Below, piece by piece: positions 40,040 through 52,337 of a stretch of 64,000 nucleotides of DNA (position 1 is the stretch's first letter; the number at the start of each line of letters is the position of its first letter). Location of the stretch: contig OZ059900.1 in assembly GCA_964057225.1 (NCBI GenBank), positions 10,798,501 through 10,862,500 of the forward strand. Direction: 5' to 3'. This DNA comes from Auanema rhodensis. Taxonomy: Eukaryota > Nematoda > Chromadorea > Rhabditida > Rhabditidae. Under the pieces are notes generated by a model. That model searched no databases. It was not told the origin of the DNA and worked only from the letters and a program-made list of their open reading frames with translations. The position numbers and the translations under genes were made by a program.

Positions 40040-43000
40040 ATGGCTGCTAATAGGTTGTGTCTTTTTGATTATTTGTTTGTAAACTTTTTCTTTTTTCAGT
40101 TATAAACGTTTATGTGAAGAGCTAGGATTTGATTATGAAGAGATTAATCAGCTCAGGTAATTTAACAATACTTTGAATCTTTATATATATTTTGTTTTTT
40201 AGTAAACGTATAAAGTTTACCGAGGCTGGTGGGATCGAGCTCTGTGAGCCCACATCACCCACTTTTAACAGTGGGCCCTCATCATCAAGGGTTATTGAAG
40301 TAATAACCTTGGATGACAGTGATGAGTAAGCGATATTAAAAATTATAACAATTAGTTTTTTCTTTTTAAGAGAATGGGATCCCGCTACCCCATCAACCAG
40401 TGGAGGGCAAGTCGGATATGGAGCGGCTTTCAACGATGTCTGTAAAATAGAGGTGCGATCTTTTATTTACATATCATTTCATAATATATCTTTTGAAACA
40501 TGAAATTTTCTCTTGCTCCAGTTGCATATTTTGAAAACATTTTGAAATTTATTTCTCTTTTTCAATTGCATTCATAAAATTCTCTCTTTCTCATCTTTAC
40601 ATTTCATCTCAATCTATATCTTTTATCAAACAAATTGCAAGTATTTTGAAATTTACATATTCATTCTTTTGAACAGCATTCATTTTAAAATCTTTACATT
40701 TCATCTCACTATCTATCTTTCTTTCAACCAATTTTGAATTCTTACAAATTATAAATATTTCAAACATTTTGAACTAGTAAAATAATAAAACACCATCTCG
40801 ACCTTCTCATTAATTTTTAAACATTAACAAATGTTGATAAAAGTTTTTTCAAAGTTGATAAAAAAAAAAAACTTTATATTTAAAAATCAAATGCCATTTA
40901 TTTTTAAACATTAATAAAATAATTTAAAGAAAAGTAAATTTATAAAAAGTTATAAACAAAAATTATTTATATTTAAATTAAAAGCGTATAACCATTATAA
41001 AAATATGTATTATAGTGGTCACACCGACGCATAAAACGAACTGGTCGGTTCACCAACGTGGTCGTTAGATCGCTCACGTTCCCACATTTGGAAGCCATTA
41101 ATGAGCCAATGCATGTTGTCATGCCGCGGCTATTTAATGAGTTTCTTGATCGGTGCCTTGCTGAAAGTGGTGTGCCAGATAAACAAAAAGCGCTATTTTG
41201 CTTATCGATAGAGCACCCATCCTTTGAAAAGGGATCCATATTTATGGATTTCCGTAGAAGGGAGCATTTGGATGGCGTTGCCATCATGAATGCCATCAGC
41301 AAGGTGCAGCAATCAAAGCGAGAGGCTGTAATTAGCCAGGCAATGAATATTGAAATGTATGTGTTTGATGAGAGACCAGTGCAGCCAAGCCTGATGCCTG
41401 GTGAAGGTAGAGTTGGTTTCTATTTTGATGCCGAACTCAAAATACCTGGCACAATTGAGAACACTGATACACATTGCCTGGCTAGAGCAGCAGTTGTGGG
41501 AATGTGGAGAGCCGATGAAGAGGCAGCAGAAGATGTTGTTGAGAAGCGGAGGATTCAAAATCTTCGTCGCAACTACATCTTGTTGCCAAATCAACCACAT
41601 CATATCAATTTATTGAATAGGTGTGGTATTTCTGTACATTTACCAAATTATAATTTGAACCATTTAAATATTATTGCAAGTTGTAATACAGACTATAAGT
41701 TTGTAGTATACGCTAGGCCACCTGGACAGCGTATGTACGCTATTCAGCGTATCTTTAATGAAACGGCTAGCAAAGTGGTAACACTAGGCTACCGAAATAA
41801 TCATTATGACTGTATTACAACTTGTAGTAGATCACAAATTTTTGATGGTATTATATGCCAACACTGTAAATTATCTTACAAAACAGTGTTGCATAGATGT
41901 AAAGCCAAGTGTAAGAAATGCCACACCTTAAAATGTAATTCGATGGAAAATGTGGTTGAAAGTAGCATAAGATGTGATAGTTGTAGAGTTTTGTTTAAAA
42001 CTCGTCAATGCTTTGACAGGCATATTAGAAAAACATGTCGAATGTTTAAGGTAATTTAAAAAATATATATAAAATTTTACAAGACTAAATTCAGACATGT
42101 GAAAACTGTGATCATTATCACAGGGTGCGTGCAGATAGACCGCACAATTGCAATGAGAAATTTTGCAAAAAGTGTGGGCAAACAAAGCCTGAAGATCATT
42201 CTTGTTGTTGGGTACCACCTAACGACAAGAAGAAGGATCAGTTAAAAAAGAGGCAAGAAAAATACAAGGTTTGTATTTTACATCTTTACAAGTGTAATGC
42301 TTACTTGTTTAAGATTATATTCTATGACTTTGAAACGGTTGTGTTAAAAAACGGTACAAATGTTCATGAATATGCAGATGAACAATGGCCCAATATGGTT
42401 GTGTATAATAAATTTTGTGAAAGTTGTATAGATGCCAACTCATGTGAAAAATGCACAACCAAGGAGGGCCATTTTGGGTACCAACAAGGTGATAGTGAAT
42501 GGTCTGTAACAGATCGTTTCCTTGATTGGTTACTCAACTCTGTTGAGAATGATAATGCAATTTTGATTGCGCATAATGGTTCACGCTTTGACATACATTT
42601 CTTGGTGTCTAGGCTGATAAACCGTGGTATATATCCTGATCCAATTTTAAATGGGACCAAGATTATAAGCATGGTTGTCAAGCCTTTAAGAGGTCAAAAA
42701 TTTAATCATTTATATTTTAAAGATAGTTATTTATTAGTGCCTTTACCCTTATCAGCGTTACCCAAGGCATTTGGTGTACCTGATATGAGTAAAGGACAGT
42801 TTCCTTACCTCTATAATCACCCAATAAATTATGGCAAAGTGTTGCCATCTTTACCACCAAAACAGTACTATTGTACTGCTAGAATGAAAGCAGAAGACCT
42901 AGCTTCATTCGATATTTGGTATGAAGAGCGTAATCAAAGAGCGTTTGATTTTGATGAAGAGCTTTTGGAATATTGTAGGACAGATGTCCGTATTTTAACC

Positions 43001-45243
43001 AACTGTATGAAAGTTTACATGAAGTTGGCAACCGCCACCACTGGCTGGAACCCTGTCATACAATGTATGACATTTGCCAGTTTCTCTTTATTCCAGGCAA
43101 GTTTTTTAAAATACAAGCATTTTCAAAACTATTATATTACAGTTGAAAATGAACCACATTAAAGAGAACCAAGTGGGTATTCTGCCCGAGACTGGTTATT
43201 ATGCCGGTCAAAAGCAGAGTATAATAGCCATAAAGTATATAAAATGGCTAGAACAAGGATTGGGCCGCCCATTAATGCATAAGCTTAATGGTGGTGAATT
43301 TGCAGTGAGAGTAGATGGTCATCGCTATCTACTCGATGCTTATGACCCCGTTGCCAATCATGGCTATGAGGTGAGTAATTTGTAATAAATGTAAAAAATG
43401 CAAATTTTTGTAGATTAATGGCTGTATCTATCATGGTTGCCCCCAGTGCACCAACAAGAGCGCTATAGCACCAGGCAGAAATGGTGAAACAATGGAAGAG
43501 GTAATTGTGACTTTTTTTTAATCATTTTAATTTTTAAAATTTAGGTTTATGATAAAACCATGAAAAGGCTTCAAAAAATTCAAAGCCAAGGCATTAGTGT
43601 TACCACAGTGTGGGAGCACGAAATTAATGCACAAATTTCGGCCAATGAAGAAATGGCGAAATTTATGCGTGAAACAAATGTTGTTACACGCTTGGCACCT
43701 AGAGATGCCTTTACCGGTGGCCGCACCCAGACATATAAGCTTTTGGCACAAGCTTCGGATAGATACTCGCTCGAGTATGTGGACTTTTGTTCACTATATC
43801 CATATGTCACCGCTTTTGATGCCTATTACCCAGTAGGTAATCCCAAAGTTATTACTGAGGGTTTCAAAAGCTTTGAGACATGTTGCCCATACAAGGGGCT
43901 AGTAAAATGTGACGTGCTTGCACCCACAAATTTGCTGTACCCTGTATTAGGCACACGTATTGGCGGTAAACTTATTTTTACAAACTGCCGCACTTGTGCA
44001 GTCAAAAGTAAAAATGTAACATGTGAGCACCAGAATGATGTAAATGCTAGAAAGCTGCATCTAACCGTGACACATGTTGAGCTCGAGTGTGCCATACAAC
44101 GTGGCTATAAAGTGCTTCATGTGCATGAGGTGTGGCACTGGGAAGAATGGCAACAAGGCGGCCTGTTTAAAGAATTTGTACAAAAGTACATAAAAATTAA
44201 ACAAGAGGCGTCGGGCTGGCCAAAGCCAAACATGACAGAGGAAGAAAAGGTATGTTTTAACAAAAGTATCACATTAAATAGAATTTTACAGGTGATTTAT
44301 CTCCAAGAGCACGAGGAGAACACTGGTGTTGCTCTGGAGAGCAATAAAATTGAAAAGAATGCTGCCATGCGTAGCATTGCCAAACTGCAGCTAAATAGGT
44401 TTGTAAACTTTTTAAAACAATACATTACAAATTTGCTTATAGTGTCTGGGGTAAAATGGGTCAAAGACCTGATAAAGCCCAAACCAAGATTATTGGTGTT
44501 GAGGACCCGGAAATTGGTAGGATCATTACTGATCCTGCAAGGGAACTCACTGGGTTCAAAATTGTGGATAATGTTGCGTACTGCACAACAGTACCAGAGG
44601 ATTCACATTTGGCACCACCGCCTTTTACAAATGTAGCTATTGCGGCCTATACAACCGCTCATGCAAGGCTACTATTGTATAAGGCAATGGAGAAAATTGG
44701 AAAGAATTTGGTGTATACAGGTAATTTTATACTTGTATTCAATTTAAACTTACATTATTTAGACACGGATTCTCTAATTTATCAAAGGTGCCTGGATGAG
44801 CCAGATCCAATTGAGGATATGAAGGGTGAATGGTTAGGTAAACTAACCTCTGAAATACCCGATGGTTGGTTAATGACCAAGTTTGTATCACCAGCGGCAA
44901 AAGTTTATAGTTATAAACTTGTAAATGCAGCTGGTGATGTAAAATATGTAACAAAAGCAAAGGGAGTGGTAAGAACGAGCTTTGACTTTTCAAATAATTT
45001 TATAATTTTCAGACGTTGGACCACACGGCAGCGTCAGTGGTAAACTTTGAAAGTATGGAGCGACTGGTTCGCGGACTCGTTATGGATGGAGAGAAATTGG
45101 TTTTGAAAACCAATACAACCTTGTTAAAGAGGCAACTCGGTGCCATATCCACAATGGATATGACAAAAAGTACTAAAGTTGTAATGGATAAACTTTGTTA
45201 TCTACAAGATTATAGTACTTTACCCTACGGTTATTGTGTTTAA
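40040..45243 (+). CDS. polB: Protein-primed DNA polymerase B of Polinton 2 (14 exons)
   Basis: Exons: 40040-40053, 40100-40156, 40203-40325, 40371-40452, 41016-42050, 42095-42268, 42314-43096, 43143-43370, 43414-43500, 43545-44249, 44292-44398, 44443-44720, 44763-44968, 45013-45243. Every exon has the same length as in copy 1, while introns 4, 9 and 12 differ. All exonuclease and polymerase motifs are retained (FYDFETV, HNGSRFD, YCRTDV, DFCSLYP, YTDTDS). Differences include D/N after EAI in exon 5, EA/QK in exon 10 (LEAIQ versus LQKIQ), and the last residue (E versus V). The GC-AG intron (43097-43142) is also conserved. Confidence 0.9.
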
Positions 45244-45378
45244 TATATTTGAATTTATAAATTTTTATCTTGTATATATTTGTATTTATAAAATTTTATC
45301 ATTGTACATGTATATTTCTAAAAATAGTTGTATTCATAAATTTTATTCTTAAATCTTTTAAAGAATTTATTACATACA

Positions 45379-46713
45379 TTACAAACTGGTATCAATATAT
45401 GGAGCACGATTGTTGTCAATTGAAAGAATAGAGTCATACTCTGCATAAACAATTGCATATAAGCCCTCTTGCGGCGTTTGTTGACCAAATTCCAATTTCA
45501 AGGCTACATTACCTTGTCGTATAACATCAAATAACTCTGACGAATGCACAGTAGGAGAAATATCAAATACAAAAAATGTGAAACCAGCTTTATACATTGC
45601 TGGTGTAATACCATTGGATGAATCTGTACGACCAAGTCCCAAACCTTCCAGCATGTCGATATATGCTGTGGCATAGGAAGATCGCCATTCTAAATTATAA
45701 GGACGGGTAGGTATTACCCTATTGTTGAGCGTCAAGTATATATTTTTCAAATCAAACGGTTTAAAGTTGAATGGCGAATGTTTAAAAGTACCATTATAAG
45801 CGTGTGCGCCGACAAGACCTACTACAACACGTTTTGGTGTATGAGACGTGAATAATATATTATTAGGTGAATCCAAGCGGCCTCCTTCTATGAAATAAGA
45901 GCGCATTTTCACTGATGTCATGGGGTAGTGTATTCGATCCTTTGCGAGTTTATCTTCTATAGGCATAGCTAATCCAGCGTTTAGATCAAACTCTTGAATG
46001 AGCAAATGTACATCGCTGATATCTACTTTCAAATTTGGAAACTCCTCCTTTAATGTAGTATCCTTGTTTTCATTATTCCAGCCTAGAGTGTCAATTAAAA
46101 AGTTATCACGGTTTGGATATGCAGTTAGCTCCATTTTTGAATAGTTTACAAACAGTCGCTCTTGATTAAATAGGTCGATACTGACGGGAGCAGCCATCTC
46201 ACACAATATGCCATTTTTTACAAGCGCTTGACGCGTTCTAAATCCAGCACTGGATGCATTATCTATATATCTATCAGCATAATAGCCTGATATGGCAAGT
46301 TTGCTCTCTTTAACATCGTTGCTATACATTAAAATATTCTCGATATATGTTTTATAGGCATGATTCACGGTAGAGTCATACACGCTAACATCGCCAATTT
46401 TCAAATGATACGAATGTATTAAACTGGCAGCAAATTGTTGACATGGTGCAAAAACAAGGTTGTCTGGTACTGGATCACCGTTTGTGGTTACAATTTTAAA
46501 TTTTACATTCAACCAACATCTTCTCAGATTGAGGAATGATTTGGAATTTTGAGCTATAACAAATTCCCATGGTCCTTGAGGAAGAAACGTATTTTTCAAA
46601 GGGACTTGTACAGTACGAGTAGACTCTACACCTAATGCCGACGCTGGTATATCACCATAGTTGATATTAGGTAAAAGGGCTTGTGCTGATTTTGAATCTA
46701 TCAATTTAGCCAT
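45379..46713 (-). CDS. MCP: Polinton major capsid protein, copy 2
   Basis: 444 residues, one substitution from copy 1 (A to P in GLAM-x-IEDK). See copy 1 (7243-8577) for the basis of assignment. Confidence 0.82.
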   Translation of the reverse strand: MAKLIDSKSAQALLPNINYGDIPASALGVESTRTVQVPLKNTFLPQGPWEFVIAQNSKSFLNLRRCWLNVKFKIVTTNGDPVPDNLVFAPCQQFAASLIHSYHLKIGDVSVYDSTVNHAYKTYIENILMYSNDVKESKLAISGYYADRYIDNASSAGFRTRQALVKNGILCEMAAPVSIDLFNQERLFVNYSKMELTAYPNRDNFLIDTLGWNNENKDTTLKEEFPNLKVDISDVHLLIQEFDLNAGLAMPIEDKLAKDRIHYPMTSVKMRSYFIEGGRLDSPNNILFTSHTPKRVVVGLVGAHAYNGTFKHSPFNFKPFDLKNIYLTLNNRVIPTRPYNLEWRSSYATAYIDMLEGLGLGRTDSSNGITPAMYKAGFTFFVFDISPTVHSSELFDVIRQGNVALKLEFGQQTPQEGLYAIVYAEYDSILSIDNNRAPYIDTSL

Positions 46714-47166
46714 TTAAATGTGAAACGACCGCTCACGAGTGATGCACAACCGCTTATGAGGTTTTGTGGTTTTGCGTCGTCGCCGTTTGCCCAAGCCGGT
46801 AAGATCTCGTATAGCTTGTCGGCCGGCTGTTTTAAGAGTTTCCTTGATATTATCGCCTTTCAGCACCCCATCGACAATTTCATTACCAGTTTTCAGCAAC
46901 TGTCCGCCAAGAGGTGAATTTACAACTGGACTATTGCTTACAGCACTGGATAAGGCGTTTCTTCCGGCATTGATGAGATTTTGGGCTATAGGTGATTGAA
47001 TGATGCGTGGTAGAAATGATGCCAAAGTTGCCAAAATACCACCCAAACCATGACCCCTCTGCATTCCACGTTGAAACATCATTCCGCTAAATGGGGCGCC
47101 ACCCATTTGTTGATTTAAAAGTGTTGTCCATTGAATAGAGTTGACATCCAAAAGGAGGTGCGGCAT
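46714..47166 (-). CDS. Basic minor virion protein, pVI/pX-like, copy 2
   Basis: 150 residues from the ATG at 47166. Same Gly/Met-rich, amphipathic and basic segments as copy 1, with a K-to-N change in AVS-x-SPVV. The stop abuts the capsid ATG. Confidence 0.65.
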   Translation of the reverse strand: MPHLLLDVNSIQWTTLLNQQMGGAPFSGMMFQRGMQRGHGLGGILATLASFLPRIIQSPIAQNLINAGRNALSSAVSNSPVVNSPLGGQLLKTGNEIVDGVLKGDNIKETLKTAGRQAIRDLTGLGKRRRRKTTKPHKRLCITRERSFHI

Positions 47167-47217
47167 ATCGAACCGCACGCGCGCAATACAAAAGTTACAC
47201 TAGATCATTCTACTAAA

Positions 47218-47673
47218 ATGTATTCGTCTGAAATAGTATCACTATTGCAATCTGTACCCAGCACTCGGAAACTATTCCTCGGTGTATATAGCGCTGATAC
47301 TCTACCCAAAACGCGTCGTAAAAACTTTGCACTTGTCGTAAATACTGACACACATGATAAGCCAGGCACACATTGGCAGGTCATCTTTGTCCGTAACAAG
47401 CAAGCCTATTTTTTCTGTTGCTTGGGATATAAAATGAACAAGTACATTCAAAATTATCTGGCCAAATATAAAAAGGTAAAAATTAATACTTGCAAACCAC
47501 AACGTTTAATTGAATACACTTGTGGTGGCTATGTGGTATTTGTAATACTAATGTTGTCGGCTGGTAATTCATTTGAAAGCATTTGTTCATTTTTTAAACT
47601 ATTGAAAAATGATGATGTCTTTATTAAAGCGTTTATGCATAAAGTATTCGACTATAAATTGGCTACTATATAA
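47218..47673 (+). CDS. PRO: Adenain-like cysteine protease, copy 2
   Basis: 151 residues. His (GTHW) and nucleophile Cys (TCGG) are present. The expected acidic position reads Cys here too (YFFCCLG), so the absence is not a one-copy mutation. Confidence 0.8.
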   Translation: MYSSEIVSLLQSVPSTRKLFLGVYSADTLPKTRRKNFALVVNTDTHDKPGTHWQVIFVRNKQAYFFCCLGYKMNKYIQNYLAKYKKVKINTCKPQRLIEYTCGGYVVFVILMLSAGNSFESICSFFKLLKNDDVFIKAFMHKVFDYKLATI

Positions 47674-47714
47674 GAAATTTGTCATTAATAACCTGCTACA
47701 TTACGTGGTCAGTT

Positions 47715-47885
47715 ATGAATATTCCTTGTCACTGTGAATTATGTGTCAAATACACGTTGGAGCAATCTAAACCAGCGCCTTTATACAGGAGAATGTTGAA
47801 ATGTATTTCAGTGCCATTTATTAAAGGTATAGCATTGGGATTGGGCTTTTGTACAACACTAGTCATATTATTGCTCATTATATAA
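47715..47885 (+). CDS. Small Cys-containing membrane protein, copy 2
   Basis: 56 residues, identical to copy 1: Cys cluster then a C-terminal hydrophobic anchor. Confidence 0.55.
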   Translation: MNIPCHCELCVKYTLEQSKPAPLYRRMLKCISVPFIKGIALGLGFCTTLVILLLII

Positions 47886-47926
47886 AAGTGGGTTGATTGC
47901 GTGTGGTCGTTTTTCATTTTCCTCTA

Positions 47927-48391
47927 ATGGAACTTTTATGTAACAAATATTGTGGTACATGCAAGGAAATATTTTCTTCAACCAAGCATTTTAGTGATCA
48001 CGTTTTGAAAAGACATGCAGGGATTCAACCCGTATGTAACAATTATATCAGCAATGCTGACTTTATTCAAAAATATGGACATTTGGATGGTGTTCGTAGA
48101 CGTTTGTGCCCTCATTGTAGTGAAACTTTTGGAACAAGATTCAATTGTGAGCGTCATATTCGGCGTATTCATAATAATAATGGAACGAATGGTGAAGATG
48201 GTGATGGAAATGATACCAGCAAACCCTTTGAAAAAGCTGAGGAGTTTGTACATTCAACCCAATCAAAAAGATGCCGCAGCAATAGTGACGGAGAACATTC
48301 ACAACACGAGCCGAGCGACAAACAAAACTGCCCTAAACTATCTTTTAAACCTTCGAAAATAAAAATGTGGTATTGTATAACTGTTGAATAA
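47927..48391 (+). CDS. C2H2 zinc-finger protein, copy 2
   Basis: 154 residues with both fingers intact; one I-to-V change between them. Confidence 0.7.
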   Translation: MELLCNKYCGTCKEIFSSTKHFSDHVLKRHAGIQPVCNNYISNADFIQKYGHLDGVRRRLCPHCSETFGTRFNCERHIRRIHNNNGTNGEDGDGNDTSKPFEKAEEFVHSTQSKRCRSNSDGEHSQHEPSDKQNCPKLSFKPSKIKMWYCITVE

Positions 48392-48396
48392 AACGT

Positions 48397-49254
48397 TTAT
48401 TTCATATTTTTAACATGCAATGTAACAACTGTAGAACCATAATTAAATTGCATAGGACGACCAAATTCATCTAAAATTTCAATACGTATGGTATCGAGTG
48501 TTTGTCTAGTGATTGGTACATAACGAATAGGATTAAATGTTTTGGCAATCATTTTACCAAATTCAGTAGGAGGTGGTACAGGTAAACATGCAAGTAAATT
48601 AGCTTTCACATTACCAAGAATGGAATATTCTACAATATCACAATATATATACATTGTATTAATGTTATTTGAAAAATCAATGGGACGCCTGGCTATTATT
48701 GTATCGTTGATGTTTTTATTCTCAAAGCCAAGAAAATATGCAAAATCATCACCAAGCGTTGCATTCAACAATAGTCGCTTGCTTGTTACAAACTCTATGC
48801 GCTGCAATGTTTTGTTAAACTGAAATGTGGCATCTGCGAGCATTTCCTCCACTAGCTTAGCCTCAGCCTGGCGATTATTATACCATTTTTTTACATCTTC
48901 ATCTTTATCTATTAAACTTTTTATACGTGCTTCTTCCTCAGCTCCAAGAGGCTTTGTATTGTTGGCGATAAATGATTCTCTTCCAGCATTGATTCCGCGT
49001 ATTATTTCATCACCATTTGCATAGTTGCCTTTAGGCAAGTGTAGAATAAATTTTCTATTGGAAAAACGTAGTGTATAAGATAAATCTTTTTGAACATTTA
49101 ATATAGAACAAGGAAAAATGATGTCTGTCAGCCCAATGCAATATCTATTATTGCGTAGCCTTAGTGTTTCAGGTAATCTGGTAAGAAACACTGATGATGT
49201 ATTACTTTTTTCAGAGTCAACTGATGATGGAAGAGTAATGTAAAAATCATCCAT
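48397..49254 (-). CDS. mCP: Polinton penton protein, copy 2
   Basis: 285 residues; K-to-R (NN-x-YC) and M-to-L (RLL-x-NAT) relative to copy 1. Ends 6 bp from the zinc-finger stop with overlapping AATAAA signals. Confidence 0.82.
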   Translation of the reverse strand: MDDFYITLPSSVDSEKSNTSSVFLTRLPETLRLRNNRYCIGLTDIIFPCSILNVQKDLSYTLRFSNRKFILHLPKGNYANGDEIIRGINAGRESFIANNTKPLGAEEEARIKSLIDKDEDVKKWYNNRQAEAKLVEEMLADATFQFNKTLQRIEFVTSKRLLLNATLGDDFAYFLGFENKNINDTIIARRPIDFSNNINTMYIYCDIVEYSILGNVKANLLACLPVPPPTEFGKMIAKTFNPIRYVPITRQTLDTIRIEILDEFGRPMQFNYGSTVVTLHVKNMK

Positions 49255-49333
49255 GACAAACCACCACTTGATACGTGTACACTATTGCAAATGAAATCAT
49301 TTGCATTTTAGGTACATTTACGAGTGGTTGATT

Positions 49334-49981
49334 ATGGTTTTCAGCTTCAAACTACCCAGTCAGACAACTGTAATAGGTGCTACCCAATGCGGTAAAACAA
49401 CCCTCATAAAGCACATATGTGAAAATACTGAAAAGTTTTTCAACGTCCCCATTGATAGAATATTCTGGTTTAGTCAATGTGGGTCATCGTCAGGTGTACC
49501 AATAAATGATGAGCGTTTAATAATTATTCAAGGGCCTCCTGATCCTGATTTGATAAAAGAACAAAAGGGAGTAAATACTATACTAGTGCTGGATGATTTG
49601 ATGAACTTTTTTTCATCGAATAAAGCAGCAAAGGAATTACTCAACAACATTTTTACAGTATGGGCTCATCACTGGAATTTGGCAGTGTTTAATCTTGTGC
49701 AAGCGGCATTTCAACTGGACAGGACCAGTCGAATCAATAGTACATATATAATACTGATGAAAAGTCATTCAGATATATTACAAATACGTAATTGTCTGCA
49801 GCAATTATTTGGGCCACGTTTCAAAAATGCTCTAGAGGCGTATGATGATGCAATGTCTACTCCCTATAGTCATTTACTGATTGACAATCATCCTTTAACA
49901 AGTGAGAAGCAGCGTATACTATCTGATATAACAGCGGAGAACCCTATTGTTTATGTGGCCAGAAATGTGTTTAGTGTTTAA
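49334..49981 (+). CDS. ATP: Genome-packaging ATPase, copy 2
   Basis: 215 residues, identical in sequence to copy 1 (Walker A GATQCGKTT, Walker B ILVLDD). Confidence 0.9.
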   Translation: MVFSFKLPSQTTVIGATQCGKTTLIKHICENTEKFFNVPIDRIFWFSQCGSSSGVPINDERLIIIQGPPDPDLIKEQKGVNTILVLDDLMNFFSSNKAAKELLNNIFTVWAHHWNLAVFNLVQAAFQLDRTSRINSTYIILMKSHSDILQIRNCLQQLFGPRFKNALEAYDDAMSTPYSHLLIDNHPLTSEKQRILSDITAENPIVYVARNVFSV

Positions 49982-49993
49982 AGTGCTTGTTCA

Positions 49994-50302
49994 ATGAGTG
50001 GTCGTATTTTGTCAAATTTCAACTTTTTGTCTTCTTGCGCCAAAACTCCTTGTTCTGTTTCCTCATTTTCTTTTGCACAAATTGAAATTATTGTTGAAAT
50101 TGTATTTAATATTGTGAAAAATAATAATTTTCTTTTAACTAACAAGGAATATAAAACCCTCTTGCCCATATCTTCATTATTACGTCAAATAGCTTTGATA
50201 CGCACACCGGAAAAGGCTAAATCATTATTGGCAACGCTTTCACACAAACAATTGAAAACAATAGTTACATGTGGTATTGCCTATTTTGGTTTTAAATCAT
50301 GA
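49994..50302 (+). CDS. Conserved small Polinton protein, copy 2
   Basis: 102 residues, identical to copy 1; the stop overlaps the next start (ATGA). Confidence 0.6.
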   Translation: MSGRILSNFNFLSSCAKTPCSVSSFSFAQIEIIVEIVFNIVKNNNFLLTNKEYKTLLPISSLLRQIALIRTPEKAKSLLATLSHKQLKTIVTCGIAYFGFKS

Positions 50303-51015
50303 AGCTCAACCATAAATATCGACTAATTCCTGTCGACGAGGAAACAATTAATATAGACAAGTTTGATGCAGAGCTCAAGCTTTTACGAGAAAATAGAGCT
50401 ATACCCGACTATAAAAAGGCTGAACTATACGAAGACTTGATTGCTCGTCTCAAAAACTATAGAGAAAGTATAGATGCGCCCATATCAGTACAAGTGGAAA
50501 ATGTTGATCCACCTCTATTGCCAGAATACAAGTTGCCAAGAAAGTATAACAATTTGTGGGAGAAATTTCCAGAGGTGCGCACAAACAAGAATAACCAACT
50601 TGTGATTAATAATGAGGCTGTACCAAACACGAATATTACAAAAATTTTAGATTTTGTATTGGATAAAACAAAAACGGAGCCCAATGGATTTTCAGTCTTG
50701 TCAAAGTTTTTAGCCAGTAAAGGCGTACCTAGTTCTAACAAGAAACAAACTAGAAGAGAGTCGGCTGACAATGATTCAGTTGACGTTGTAACTAGAGCTG
50801 AACCGGCTGTTACAGACTTGGACTCTACTATATTACCTAGAACGCCTCGTCATCGTAAAGCTGTTATTCGATATTCACCATCACCGGTTCGTACACTCAA
50901 AAGTAAAAGGTCAAAGACTTTTGATACTGCCGCCGAATCATATTACACACCACAAGAAGGAGACTCACAGAATGGCCAAGGTCGTAAAAGGTTCTACATT
51001 AGATTATGGAAATGA
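50299..51015 (+). CDS. Conserved Polinton protein of unknown function, copy 2
   Basis: 238 residues with four substitutions from copy 1 (V/A, A/V, K/N, R/Q), the highest rate among the short genes. Confidence 0.65.
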   Translation: MKLNHKYRLIPVDEETINIDKFDAELKLLRENRAIPDYKKAELYEDLIARLKNYRESIDAPISVQVENVDPPLLPEYKLPRKYNNLWEKFPEVRTNKNNQLVINNEAVPNTNITKILDFVLDKTKTEPNGFSVLSKFLASKGVPSSNKKQTRRESADNDSVDVVTRAEPAVTDLDSTILPRTPRHRKAVIRYSPSPVRTLKSKRSKTFDTAAESYYTPQEGDSQNGQGRKRFYIRLWK

Positions 51016-52039
51016 TATTTTGGCGAGCATTTATTACGATATAAAACACCCAGCTTCATATACATCAGCCAAGAATTTATTATCGCAAGCACGAAAACAT
51101 GGCATTTCAAAGGTACAAGTTGATGATTTTTTGCAAGATTCTGAAACTTTTACACGACATAAACCAACCAGAATGCGTATGCAGACTAGAAAGACTAGAG
51201 GATGTGGTCGATTTCTAACAGTGCAAGCAGATTTGGTTGATATGCAAAAATATAAAAAATTAAACGACGGCTATGCTTACATGTTGACCATGATTGATGT
51301 TTATACACGCATGTTATATGTTAGGCCTTTGAAAACTAAAGGTGGTATAGAGGTTGCTAGTGCATTTGAAAGTTTATTCAAGAATTTTATACCAATTCAG
51401 TTGATTACTGATAATGGCACAGAGTTTTATAATAGTCATTGTGAAAAACTATTCAAAAAGTTTGCCATACTGCACGGATCTACAAGTTCACCACAAAAGG
51501 CTGCAATGGTGGAGCGAGCAAATAGAACTTTAAAAACACGCATGATGAAATATCTCTATTACAAGAATAATCATCGTTGGATTGATATCCTAGATGATTT
51601 GGTTGAAGGAATAAACAAATCTTATAACCGCTCTATAAAAATGCGGCCCATTGATGTTAAAGCAAATATATTCATTGAAGAATATGCACCAGCTGTTAAA
51701 AGCCGCTTTAAAATTGGTGATACTGTTCGCATAAGCAAAAATAGGCGTACTTTTGAAAAAAGCTACGAGTCTGGATATACAATGGAGCTGTTCACAATTG
51801 ATGAGGTTGTAACCGGAAACCCAACCGTGTATAAACTTGTAGATTATAATGGTGAACGTATAAAGGGAATATTCTACGAACCTGAACTTGTCTTAGCTAC
51901 TAATAAAAGCAACAAGTACTATATAGAAAAAGTTTTAAAAGAGCGTACTCGAAGCGGTAAACGTCAAGTATTTGTAAAATGGAGTGGATATCCCGACAAC
52001 TTTAATGAATGGATAGATGCAGAAAATTTAAATGTATAA
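50972..52039 (+). CDS. INT: Polinton integrase with chromodomain, copy 2
   Basis: 355 residues; T/A, N/S and S/P changes from copy 1. DDE residues and chromodomain unchanged. Confidence 0.95.
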   Translation: MAKVVKGSTLDYGNDILASIYYDIKHPASYTSAKNLLSQARKHGISKVQVDDFLQDSETFTRHKPTRMRMQTRKTRGCGRFLTVQADLVDMQKYKKLNDGYAYMLTMIDVYTRMLYVRPLKTKGGIEVASAFESLFKNFIPIQLITDNGTEFYNSHCEKLFKKFAILHGSTSSPQKAAMVERANRTLKTRMMKYLYYKNNHRWIDILDDLVEGINKSYNRSIKMRPIDVKANIFIEEYAPAVKSRFKIGDTVRISKNRRTFEKSYESGYTMELFTIDEVVTGNPTVYKLVDYNGERIKGIFYEPELVLATNKSNKYYIEKVLKERTRSGKRQVFVKWSGYPDNFNEWIDAENLNV

Positions 52040-52337
52040 TTTTTCAATGTTATAAACAATTGTAATTATAATAAATGATTTATTTGATATATCGCATAAT
52101 GTAACAATAAAAAACCAGCAAAATACAAACAACAATTCAACCTGGAAAAAAAAAAATGTAGACTATTCAAATTTTCAAATTCTTACCAGTTGGTTGATCA
52201 TTTGTCCTCAATTGATGAGCCATTGATGGATATTCGCAAGAGCTGGAAAAAAAAAAAATGTTACGGCTGAGAATATAAAAATGCCACATAACAAAACAAG
52301 AATAAAACGCCAATTGTACTATTTGTGCTTGTTGTAG
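52040..52337. other. Convergent 3' region between integrase and Cys-rich gene, copy 2
   Basis: As 13904-14198: opposing AATAAA motifs near 52070 and minus-strand T-rich 3' splice-like sites. No gene supported. Confidence 0.4.
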